From Branchiostoma lanceolatum (lineage: Eukaryota; Chordata; Leptocardii; Amphioxiformes; Branchiostomatidae): a stretch of 64,000 nt of DNA. The stretch spans positions 31,313,193 to 31,377,192 of the forward strand of contig NC_089723.1 of assembly GCF_035083965.1 (NCBI RefSeq), in the 5' to 3' direction. Positions 13,801-25,600 of the stretch are shown here, piece after piece. The notes below the pieces were generated by a model, which made no database searches, was not told where the DNA came from, and saw only the letters and a program-made list of their open reading frames with translations. How positions within the stretch are numbered: position 1 is the stretch's first letter; each line of letters begins with the position of its first letter. Position numbers and translations under genes: made by a program.

Positions 13801-15419
13801 TAGAAGAAGGTATGTGGGCCGGGGACACAAGAACTTGCGGACAAAAGATCGGGAGGGAGTGGTGGCGGTGTAGACTTGCAGTTGTTGTCAATTCCAAACT
13901 AAAGTTCCGCAGGCTTGAAAGGCATGCGCGTGTCGGCATACATTGATGATTTATCAAAATAGAAATGAACACCGTTACGTTGAAAAGGCGGCATGCCTTT
14001 TTGTCAGGCCCTTTGTCGAGCGTTTATGGCTTCTCGCCAACAAAAAGAAAGACTTCTCATTGAACAGCCATGAGTAAATGAACGACTTTTAAAAGCCTAG
14101 ATAGCTCCGACCAGGGCTGTTACTGGTAAAGCCTAGCAATTAGCTACACTAACTGTTGGGTTATGTCTATTCGAGGGGTTTGCATAATTGGAGAGGGCAA
14201 ACAGCAGCTAAAAACTTGAATCACTTTTCCGTCAATACAACGCGAGTAACATCAACGTGGGAATGTCCAAACTGTTTGTACTACAGGGTAATTAGTCACA
14301 ATTGCGCACTCCGTCGGCATATACTGATCTCCAAGCTCCGTTTTACTTGACCCGCACTTATGTTGGATACTGTAGCATTTAAACACAACAATGTAAATCC
14401 CCTCTTTTCTTCCCGTCCGCAACTATTCAGGAATTCAGACCACAGTTACTTTGAGCTTTTCATTCGAGCATCCAACGTGGACCGGTCAGCCATGGGAGAA
14501 TTGGTGCCTTTTGTCCCACTCTAGACAAGCGTGGAGAATCCACCCGTTTACTTCTAAACACTGCCAAGATCATAATGACTGGTACGAGGGGTTAGCACAC
14601 TTGGGACCGGCTTCTTGGTGCCAGACTATGGACCAGTCCATTCACAAGACTTAGGGGAGAAGTGGGGGTACTTTAGAACATTTCATTCATGGGGCGCCGG
14701 TGTCCGGGTAGGGAAATGGCAAACTCGTGCTGGCTTAGGATGTGGGAACGATTTAAAGAAAAATAAAATCGGTTTGAACAGTCTGCCTGGTATAACATAA
14801 AGGTAATTTCATCTGCACATATACGAAAACGGCCAAAGGCTGAGATAGTCAGCAGCGGTCTAGTAACTCAAGTATTGACTGGCAAACTTTTTTGTGTCAC
14901 AACAAGGCCTTCTCCGCTTAACAAAGTTTAATTTTGTTTCACCTCTCCGACTTCACCACACTTACTTCCTTAATTCCCCTAAAAACACACACAGATCCCA
15001 CATCATACGCGAGCTGCGAGCACGAGGTTCACACTGACCCGGCTGGCGTGACCCGTTAGTAACATCAAGGGGCGGGAAGCTCCGATTGAAGAGTCTTGGG
15101 GGAAGAGCTTATCTAAAACCTACACAGAAAATCCAGGGGTCAAGAAAGTCCTCAAAGAAAATCCAAAGGTCAACCACTGCACTTAAGGACCAGCAGAATT
15201 GGCCCCGGCTACTTTGTCAAGTATTTCAGATTATCCTTAAAGTTGTTTCATATGCTGACAGCTTTCTTTTGAAGTCTGGTCTTGCATTTTAGGGAACTGA
15301 TAATGGATGTGTGCAAGGTCATGATTCATTGCGGTGAAATGCCTTGTATGTAAATATGTGAGTAAACGTAACTGTATAAATGCGTCGGCACCTGTCTGAA
15401 GTAAGGGTAGGTGGGGTCA

Positions 15420-15720
15420 TGCGAAAGTGCACATTGAGTCATGGAAATATGTGGTAGCAATGGTAGCTTCATATCAATAATAAAGGGTACTTGAATATAT
15501 CTAGTTTCCTGTCATGGCCATACAATGAAGGAATTCAAAAGTGTACATTGACTCATGAAAATATGTGGATGAAAAAGGTACTTGAGAATACTTAATGTCC
15601 TGCCATGATTATATAATGGAGGAATTAAGAAGTGCACAATTGTGTCATGGAAATATGTGGTAGCAAATGTAGCTTCATATGAGTAGAGAAATACACTTGA
15701 CTACGCCTAGTGCCTTGTCA
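15420..15720. repeat. Degenerate tandem repeat, about three units of 90-115 bp
   Basis: The segment AAGTGCACATTGAGTCATGG followed by AAATATGTGG recurs at about 15424, 15539 and 15630 with substitutions. It is followed by a TACTTGA..TA..TAGT..CCTGTCATGG-like stretch and an ACAATG(A/G)AGGAATT-like stretch. Spacing shrinks from about 115 to 91 bp. It is AT-rich and non-coding as far as I can see. Confidence 0.75.
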
Positions 15721-16031
15721 TGGTTCAATAATGCTATTCACTGACATTAATACTATTGATAAAATAATGTTTGTGGGTGCACAGAATTGTATGCCATTCC
15801 TTTGCAGACCTATTTAGCTGACACCTGTTTCCACACAAATGCATGAATTATGCTAACACAAAACAACATGCATATATCAATCTTGTCACCTATTATGTAC
15901 AACTTAGCTAATAATTTTCACAATTATGTGTCGTGATAATGCAAAACAATTATGGAACTAGGGTTACAACAGATTATATATCAATTTGCATAAAGCATAT
16001 GACACCGCATACATTTCAACTTTGTTTCAAT

Positions 16032-16068
16032 GGTGTGTGTGTGTGCACTATGTGTGTGTGTGTGTGTT
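16032..16068. repeat. TG-dinucleotide microsatellite
   Basis: Two runs of alternating TG separated by a CACTA interruption, followed by further shorter TG stretches to about 16088. Ordinary simple repeat. Confidence 0.85.
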
Positions 16069-19000
16069 TATATCCGAGTGTGTGTGCATTATGAGGCTAA
16101 CAGATAATTACATATGCATGTATACACTGGTGTAGAATACTTTGGCATAGGAACCTGGTTACAATGACTTGTCATTCTGACAGAAGATAGAAATAGGACA
16201 ATAAAGTATAAGAAGAGGCAATTGTGTTTGTGGGTAGTTTATAGTGACACAAGGGTAAAGTACTGTTTTAGTGCAGCTTTTGTTGGATTTGATCATGCTT
16301 TAGTTTTAGATGCTCCTGAACATGGCACAGTGGGTGGCATATTCCAGGTAACAACAATAGACACTAAAGTTGATCTCACTTAAACCTGTTCAAAATGTGT
16401 CAGCATCTTTAGGATGTAGAAAGCTGTCATAAAAGTTCCATAATCCCTTTTAAAATGAGAAAGTATTTCTGGGTAACACAAAACACCAAGATTTAAAGGC
16501 TTGATGTCGGCAAGTACAAAGTCCTTGCCGGTTACAGGTGTGGTTACCTTGATCTTTATTGTCACCTGCTTTGACTGTTTTCTCATGGGACGAGGGGGCA
16601 CAAACCACACACAGTCAGCAGCGAGCCAATCTCACATCTGATGTAAAGAAAGTATTTCTTTCTCTCATACTTTCTGTATTTGGGGACAAACTAAATCAGG
16701 ATAAATGTTGTCATAACCTTCAAAGGTTAATATATCCAAAGCCTCCTTTTCAGCTCTCCAGCAATGCCTTACAGCCGAGCCACTCTGCAGTAATTATTGT
16801 TTGGGGCACAATGCCCGGTGTCCTGACATTCACATCTTCACGTGTGACCTCCCAGAAAAATGTGCTGCATTCAGGCTGGTGTGTGAAAATCCTTGGATTT
16901 CCATTTGCCAAGGTGTGTACTGTTCTGGGAATACTTCGTTAAGGCTGACTGTCATCGCCCTCTCAACGTGGCCATCTCTACTGACATGCTTGAAGTTTGA
17001 GACATAATAGCTTTCTGTCTGGTTATATATGGACAGCATTGTCCCATCAGCTGTGATCCGCACCTTTATCATATCACATGATCTTAGGACAGCCACCCTT
17101 AGCCGTGAGGCTGTCAAACTGGCCATGGTCAGCTGGCTACCTTGAGGCTGTAGTGACCTAATTTATGCCGATGCTTCTTTTCTAATCAGCTTTAATTCCA
17201 CTTCTATCAAGAAGGACAATCTCCCTCAATTAAAGCACTGTGGCCATGATTTACATTGCTCACCAGACCATGGAAATAATTGGCTGGAAAGTTCGTTGGT
17301 ATCCAAATTCCCAACCATTCCAGCCTTGCTTTGAAACGGTGTAATCAGAGGGTTGCGGGCACCTGTTATCTCGGACAACCCTTATTGGGTAGCAGCAATT
17401 TGCTTGGCTCGACAGTTCCTCCCCTCCCCCCATTGTGTCTCCCCGGTCGGCAGGCTCATCTGAGACAGTGTTGATATTAATAAGACCTCTTGAATGTCTA
17501 AAGCTCGGATTAGCACTGCTCTACTTGTTTCCTCGCCCGAGTAACTTGGTGGGAAGATACACAAGTGATCGCTTACTGAAGGACCACAGCACAAGGTATT
17601 GTTACCATGTTGAAAGACGATCAGACCAACACACCATTTTGTTATCTATTAGGTAGACCACCCCAGTTTGGTTACCCAGGACTGATGTGTCGTCCCACCT
17701 GACTTGTCACTCCTTTGTCTGCGAGCGCTTTTGCCTTTTTTTTACCTGTCTTCTCCGAAATCATCCATCTTGTCAGCTACAGTAACACTACTCCAGCATT
17801 TAGAACCCTATCCCCCCAACAAGGCACTCCTATCAGCTAATAGCCTCTTAATAGGTTGGTTTGCCCCATTTGGGGACCCAACTGGTGAATCCTACACTGT
17901 TTTGGCTGGGCTTTTCTGTGTTCACAGGTGTAAGCGGACTGCTGTGGCTGAAGTCTTTTGTGCAGGTGCACGTGGCTGTTGTAATGAAGATGGCACAAGT
18001 CTGCCATAGGTCAGGTGTGGTGGCCTGGGGCATGCTGCTGTCTGACACATGACACTGTTTGCTTCAAACACTTTACACAGAGAAAAAACAGTGTATCCCT
18101 TTGCGCTGTGGATAACATTTTAGCACACTCCCACTCCTTCCTTTTGATTTTTTGCAAATCCCAAGCCTCTCATTTTCCCTGCAATTCTAACAGTTAACAG
18201 CATTACCTCCCCACAGACTCGTGGAATGTGACTTCTTGCATAGCCCTTTTCCCTGGTCTTTCATTTTGGTTTGGGGGGAGAATTGAGTGGATGTGTATGC
18301 TAACTGACACAGACCACGTTTTTAGTTCTGCTTAGTACGACCCAGTGCAGAAGTCGAGCACCATTCTATGAAATAAAGCAGAAAGCTCCCACTGTCAGCT
18401 GAAGACCTTGTGCCTGTCACCTAACATTTCCCCCCAAGGCTACTCCACTTGTAAAAATAGATAGGACGTGATCAGGCATCCTTTAATGAAAGGGATTCTG
18501 TCCAACCAATCTGAGGCACAGCAGATCCTACAGATATGCTTGTATTCATAAATTGTTTTATGTCCAAATCTTAATTCCACATCCTGTATAGTCTTGTCCG
18601 CCCTTTGTAACGGCCACGCAGCTACATGTAGTTGGGTAGCCCTGGCTGTATTTCTTTCACAGGCAAACTCATAAATAAAACTAATCTGAATGAAACTGGT
18701 GTTCAGAAAATCAGAGTGAAGAAGGGGCACCCCAGCTCCCTCCCTGACCTCTGTTGAAGGTTAGAAACTACTCAATCTATGAAACTCCAAGCAGATGTTG
18801 GGATGAAAAATTGCAAACCTTTTCTGGCTTCGTATTTTTCACATACTAGATTATCAAATGGTGTTGAGGTATATTCCTTTGATGCAAATGAATTCATTAA
18901 TTCACCTAAATGTTATGTACCATAGCATGTTTTCCTGGGACACGTGTGGGGGCTATCTCTATCTTACCAAAAGTCTAGAAAGAATTTTTCTGTCAAGAAA

Positions 19001-20072
19001 TATCAGTGACAAGAATTACTGGACTACAGCAGGCATTGATCTGCTACAGTATGTATTGGATGCTATAGATAGAATGATGGATCATAAGGATGGATAGAAT
19101 CTGATGAAATAAAGATTTTTCTAAATTACAGAACATTATCAAGGTTTTGTCTTGCACATGTTACGTTTTTCCTCTGACTTTGATATAACTTTTTCACAAG
19201 GGTTAATGAGGAAGGGTGTGAAAATGTTGGTGGAATTTTTATCAGGTCAATCGTGTATTTACCAGTCTGCTATTTATCCTTGTGAACTTTCTTAACAAGT
19301 TTAATTTTGTTTCTCTTAATCTTATGGTACAATGTTTTTGTTTCTCCAATATCCTTCATTATAGCTATGAACTTCTGAGATAAAAATCCTTTCATCAGGA
19401 CTTTACCCGAGCTTTAATATCAACCCCTTCAAAGCCTCTTTTACTCCACGCTATCAGTTGCACCCTTTGGAAACACAAAACTTGATGTTGCTACATTCCA
19501 GAGACTTCTGCCCAGTGACCAGGTGGGACATTCAAGGCCAGTCACTTCAGTAGGCGTGAGGCTGTCCAGAACACCGCACAGGAAAACTGAGGTCCCCGCT
19601 GAGGAGTTGACCTTCCTTCTCGTCAGGATCGTCTGCTGACTTGGTGACGGTTTGTCACCAGTCTGTCAACGTCGTTTCCTTCTGTCCGTTAAGACATGGT
19701 CTGGGTGTTCTGTCCACCTTCAGGAGTGTAGGTGCATCCATCTGGGGATGTCGGGCTATGGTACCGGTACAATACCACAAAAATTGTTTACTTTTAGGAA
19801 CAGATCCAAAATACTGTGTCAATATACAAGTATTATCACTGGAAAAAGACAAAAACATTGTATAGGCATTGAAATCAGTGCCATCTTTGATTTTAAATCC
19901 TCTCAAGAGTAGGTTCTTTATATAAGTTACCAAAAGTCCAAATAAACATATTGGTTACTATTTCAGGCATCATTGAAGACCCAAAATAAGACAGCTACAG
20001 GTCAGATCCCAATCTTCACCTAAACCTCTGTACCCGATGTTACATTTAGGTATAGAACTCTACATCTGACAG

Positions 20073-20194
20073 TAGCCTGAGCATCATCCTGGTTAGTTTA
20101 TGTCTACTCTGATAGGCAATACTCACAATCCACAAGTAGCAACTATGTTATGTACTAGAGCAGACAGAAACTAACCAGGAAGGCACCCAGGCTA
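20073..20194. mobile_element. Foldback (MITE-like) element with TAGCCTG ends
   Basis: The left end begins TAGCCTGAGCATCATCCTGG. The reverse complement of the right end begins TAGCCTGGGTGCCTTCCTGG. The arms pair over about 38 bp with several mismatches. The nine bases on each side (ATCTGACAG and ATCCAACAT) match at about six positions, so any target-site duplication has decayed. The ends are the same as those of the intact copy at 39578-39685, so I take this as an older family member. Confidence 0.7.
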
Positions 20195-22155
20195 ATCCAA
20201 CATGGCTGCAGAAGAGTACATTTGGAGCAGCAAGTGATTATGAGACATCAATCCACTGGAAAAATCCTGGACTGTTGTAAACCCTATCAGACAACCCTCA
20301 GTTTTTATGCAAACATAAATCCGTGAACTTATAAAACTGTTGTAGACATTTTTGTGAGTGATATAAGATTTAAGATGCAAAAGTAGCAAAAACAGTTATA
20401 GTATACCTAGTAGATCTACAGCTACTTCTAAATATCACACAATCACACTGGCTATCCGTACAAGATAACCTTGTCTGTCAAATGTGAAAGACATTTTGTG
20501 GTTTCTGAGTGTTTATTTTGGGACTCTTGGAAACTGAGACGCTGTGATCCACATCCGATACGAATACTTCCAGCTCTTATGTTTGCTTATTTGCATTGTT
20601 ACATTATGATAAAAGTGGGAAACGTTTAATTGCTGTGGTAATTCTGGGAGCTTCACAATGGAACAAGACGTTGAAGGGGTCTTGTCATCTCAAATGTAAA
20701 TGTGGATTTTGCGGTTAGAGATCCTGTTTCCTGTTGCCATGGTACGGTCTGAATGTCTGACATTTCTCCCACGAATACAATTTCGAACGTCACAACTCAG
20801 TTTATAGTTTTGCCACACCGCGTGTGGCGTCAGCAGCGATGTTAGCCAACCGACAGGACCTATGTTAGATATGTCAGGCTTTCAGAGAGGGGCCTCCTTC
20901 GTCACTCAGATCTCCTGCATGATATCAGCCAGGACATAAAGACCGCAATGCTCTGTTTCTAGGCAAACAAATGATTTTTCTGTCTTCTCAAAGGGTACTT
21001 ATCTGGCCTGTGGTAGTAACAAGTGTTTTGACACAAACAAACTTGGCCAAACAAGAGTGATCAAAGGCACTGTGTTTTAGCGAGGACGAACTGTACAAAG
21101 ATGAACAGGGCATGTATTTTTATGTCCCACGCACTAACGTGTCCTCAGTCAGTTTTCACATTTGTGCTACAAACACCTCATTAGTAGATGTACAATAAGT
21201 GATAAAAGTCCTTGGTTACACAGAGCACTTGGATACCCATAGTCTCAATATTTTGCCAGTTTTGTCTACTGCAGATTCGTCAAACAACCACTCAACCTTA
21301 AGCAGTATTGACAGTGTATACAACAAATCTGTAGAACATTGTGGGGCTCGTAATACACTGGCTGCTGCCACCAAGTCATGTTCCCTCCTACCCGTACCTC
21401 TGAAGGACCTATAATTGGAAGATGACAAAGCACTGACAGATCCAGACCGTTTGTGGCCGGGGAGGGGGGACTTAACGAGCAGGGTGTAAGTAGCTAGGAG
21501 AGGTGCACGTGGCTAACCGTGGCATAAAGAACGCCTTTTTCCTCTGAACCTGATTTACCTGTTAGTACATGTAGCTTTTGTTCAAGTTCCCATTGCCAAA
21601 TGTAGACTGACGTCAATCCGGGCCCTGCAGCCAGACAGCTGTGTTAGTTACCAGTGTGTAAGGTCAGCGTAATTGTTCTGTGGGACATTGTAGTCCCAGC
21701 TCCACGAACACCAGAATGGGATTTCTGCCGTGAAGGTCAGGGGTGGGTGAAGCGTCCCCCCTTCCCAATCTATCGGTCTCCCCTTTATCTGTCTTGGTCA
21801 ATCATCTTAACTTTTGTGATTTTTATCAGTGCAGGATCAAATAAACTTCTGTGATATTCATCACAGGATCACATACAAAATGTCTGGGAGTCAAAGTCCA
21901 GTCTCCGAAAATCAGTCATCATTCAGTCTGCCTAATGTGGCTAAGGTCACGGGCACAATATTGTAGCACTCACAAAAATAACTCCTTCTGTCCAGTATGT
22001 GATACAACAATTCTTTAATCCTCATATTTGATCACTGAAACTTTGTCAATGTAAACAAAACTGTAAAACTAGCCGATTGATTTGAGTGCTCTATGAAAAT
22101 GATGTTTTCCATAAGTGCTAGTGCCCATGTTCCTTACAAATATGTCAGTTCAGTG

Positions 22156-22161
22156 TTTATT
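22156..22161 (-). terminator. Possible polyadenylation signal of ABT1
   Basis: AATAAA on the minus strand (TTTATT as written), about 450 nt past the ABT1 stop codon. It is the first canonical hexamer I noticed downstream. No transcript evidence is available. Confidence 0.35.
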
Positions 22162-22608
22162 TTCTGGAAATGAAAGGACAGAACAACAGATCTTCCTGTA
22201 TTGATATCATAATGACATCCAACATTTAATTCACAATACAGTTTGATAATGTAAGATTTTGGTACTGTCCAATCGATCACTGCTTTCAGAGTGGACAACA
22301 AAAATCAACTGAATCACACTTTACCTATAGGCAAAATGGACATGTGCGGGACTGCTCAAATATGGGAACATTTCTGAATTTAATTGTCAGTCCTTGGTAA
22401 TGATTACCAAAAAGTACCCATTTCTACTCGTATCCTCGTCGGTGCTTTGGAATTTTCTCCACCATCCAGTAGGCGGCAGAGACCATGACCAAGACCAAGA
22501 AATTCAATTTCTGTTGCCAAATTAGATCATTGCTTAAGTGAGTACAAGTCTTGATTTAATAAACTCTACTTACAACAGGAGCCCAAAGATACTTATCAGG
22601 GATCAAAT

Positions 22609-25600
22609 TCATTTCTTAGCCAATGCTGGCCCACCTTCGAATATTTTCTGCATAACATCATTTTCGATTGTCGGCTTTTTGCTTTTAGGCTTTTTCTTCT
22701 TTTCTTTTTCCTTTTCTTTCTTTTGCATCCACTGCCTGATTTCCTCTTCTGTTTTCTGCTGCTTAAAGTTCCTGCCCTCACGACTGCTGACTTCCTCTCC
22801 TTTCTTCCTCTTCTTCTCTTCGATTTTCTGTACAGCTTTGCTTTGCTCAAGACTTTCTTCGAAGAACTTGGTCTCCTTCTTGGCCTGAAGGATCTCTGTC
22901 CGCATCCTCTGTTCCCGTACAGCTCGCTCGTACGCAAGCTGTTCGCTCAGGTGGGTCCACTTGAAGCGATGCAGGTACTTTATGTTCCACAAGTCGCCGT
23001 AGAACGGACTTCGCCTCCTGGTCTCTATTGGTGTGTTGTTTAGAGACAGGGCGATCCGTTTAGCCAGCCTTTTGTCCCTGAACTCGACCCAACCCTCTAC
23101 AAAGTTCTGCCGCTGCCGCTTGCCGCCCGGCTTCTTTTTCATCAACCGCTTATGTTGATCTGTAAAATTAGAGATAAAAGTTTGGCTGTATTCCACTCAT
23201 GATGTTTTGGAAACATTACACACTCAGATAATTGACCTGAGAAGAAAGAAGTCAGTGTCGCCTTTTCTACAGGCAGTTAAATAACAGATTTCAATTGCAA
23301 ATAAAGTAACTCAAGACGTACATACAACAAACAGCAATTAACTCTGGTATGTAGACAGGCTATAATGCTAAAGGCTGGTTGAAATATCATGAGGAATTTT
23401 CGGAGGGAAATCATGCCGAACATTACAAGGGCCAGGATTTTCGCTGTAAACATGCTCTCTGAGGAACACATGTGCTGTCGGGACAGTGTCGTCGGTACAC
23501 TTGTAGCGATGGCAATGAGCTGTCCGTCCAGCTGGAATGGGGCCGGCAGACCTGATTTCCTGCCACCTTACACACCTGTCATGTCATTGGTGCCAAATCA
23601 CACCAAGCAGATCAAAGCCCTTGTGATTCTGACCATGAACATATGCAAAACATGGAAGAGGATATGTTTGTGCAAGCATACAGAATGACAAGCTAGCCCC
23701 CGGGCTGGCACAGCTTAGAAACTTCAAAGCAACAGTTTCTTTACAAAAGTTCCTCATTGTCAATCACGCTGACAGAACCACCGTCATACCTATGCAGACT
23801 TTTCATCCCATGAAGTCTTGCAGAAAACAAAAAAGACAAGAGCCGGGTCCTCGGGGAGTCGTGGGAAGGACAGGTAGCTATTTGACTAAATAGGTGGAAG
23901 GAATCTTGGTAAGTGAGCATTTCCCACCTGTTACACTCTCAGGCGTGGGGCACGGACAAACTGCTGAGTAACTGTGGTGTTCACGGGAGAGTCGAAATGG
24001 AACATGGAATTAAAAGAAGTATGATGTAGAATCAAAGTAAAAGGAAGTTAGTGGTAGAATAAAAGACAGTACAATGTAGTTGTCATAATCATCGTCGTCA
24101 TCTTGAGGCCCATTGGGTTGGGGTCAGCCATTGCAGCCGTATTGCCTAGTGAATGTATGTTTGCTAATGGACTTAATAAAGTATCCAAGCTAGACTGTTA
24201 CTTGTCCTGATACGATGATGGTTTCTGTACGCCATGACATACCATATATACCATATCATATGTGAATACGTAGATTAGCAGATATATAGGATTACATTTC
24301 ACTTCAGGCAGCTCTAGTCCGCCCTCATTGATCAGTTTTCCTGTATTCATCTCCAAACTCACTTCTGCTTGCCTTGCCATATTGAGTCCTAATCCCTATA
24401 AGTTATGATAACAAGAACAATAATCTATCCAAACAAAATGAGTGAATGTTGAATAGTCTGTAGACAGCATTTTCTTCTTTAAATTATTAAAAAAGGTCTT
24501 TATAAAAAAAGGATCTTTTTACACAATCCCTAAAGTTGTCATTGTATTGACCTTAGAAGCCACTCAGACTATTGACGTCATTTGGCATTTGCTATGCTGG
24601 AAGATTAAAGACATGCGTCATCATAAGAGATATGGCCCACTGGTTGCTTTCCTTAACAAAACATACTGACATTTCTATCTCTGTATTACTAGACTATGAG
24701 TAATTCTTAGAATTCCAAATGGACTGCCATCTTGGATCTATCTAACCCTCCAACATGGCATTGAAGTTTATTAAGATGGATATAAATTTTCCATTTTTTA
24801 GTACTCATGAGTTTTAACTGTTGATAAAGAACAATTTCTCATCATTCATCTCGGAAACAAAACACCAGCTTTAATTCATCATGTCAAAATTGTGAATGTC
24901 CTGCGTTATACAAAGTTAGATTCTGCTCTGCAATGTACAAAATAGCATGTGCGAAGCAAACGTTAATCCGAACCTACTCAGCTATGTTGGCAGTACTTCA
25001 ACTGTGGAGATAAGAAGAGTGATACTTGTATAAACTATGTGAGAAAAATGTGGCAGAAGTCCCAACAGTTCAGTTAGGATCAGGACAATGTTCTGTAGGT
25101 GTAACATCTGTTTGGACTTTCTTGTGGACATTCCTACTACTGATGAAACTTCTCTACAACAGAATTAGAGAAAAGTAACATCCATTTTTGTATGCTCATC
25201 ATCACTAACTGTATAACCAAGTAATGTCATTGACAAAGTTAATGAGTTAGTTGATGAAGAAAATGAGTCAGCACACTTAAATTTGTCATCACTTAAAAGC
25301 AAGTAGTCCTTATTTCTAGACATCACTAAATCAGTGATTCACTATTTTTGGTTGGCGCCTCTTTAGGAGTGGCAATGTTTGCATAGAAATCGGAATGTTG
25401 CTTTGTATTTCATACCACAGAGGTCAATTATGTGCACTTCGTGTTGTTCCTTTATACAAAATAGTAGTTACCAACCTCAACTCATTCATCACCATTCATT
25501 TATAGCATTGCAACAGTTGCAAAATCTCAAAGATAAATGCAGACGAATTTCCTTCATCTAGAAAGCATCCGAAGCAATTAGGAAATAGAGTCATACAAAA

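Larger units (their letters stand above)
8087..22608. other. 14.5-kb gene-poor interval between FGF and ABT1
   Basis: No gene is recognised. It holds degenerate tandem repeats (10380-10870 and 15420-15720), a TG-rich microsatellite near 16032-16068, a foldback element (20073-20194), and some unrecognised open frames at 16.4-17.2 and 18.4-19.1 kb. Its left part is upstream of the FGF start codon and would contain the FGF promoter and probably enhancers. No TATA box or initiator could be assigned with confidence. The last ~450 nt before 22609 are likely ABT1 3' UTR. Confidence 0.5.

Noticed and set aside
18858-19097. Plus-strand 79-codon frame ending LLQYVLDAIDRMMDHKDG, and minus-strand 96-codon frame at 18440-18730
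   Set aside because: Both look mildly protein-like but have no similarity I can name and no splice partners; frames of this length are expected by chance in AT-rich DNA.
22538-22888. Plus-strand frame with phenylalanine/serine-rich membrane-like stretch
   Set aside because: It is the complement of the lysine/glutamate-rich tail of ABT1; the apparent membrane segment is an artefact of AAG/GAA codons read in reverse.
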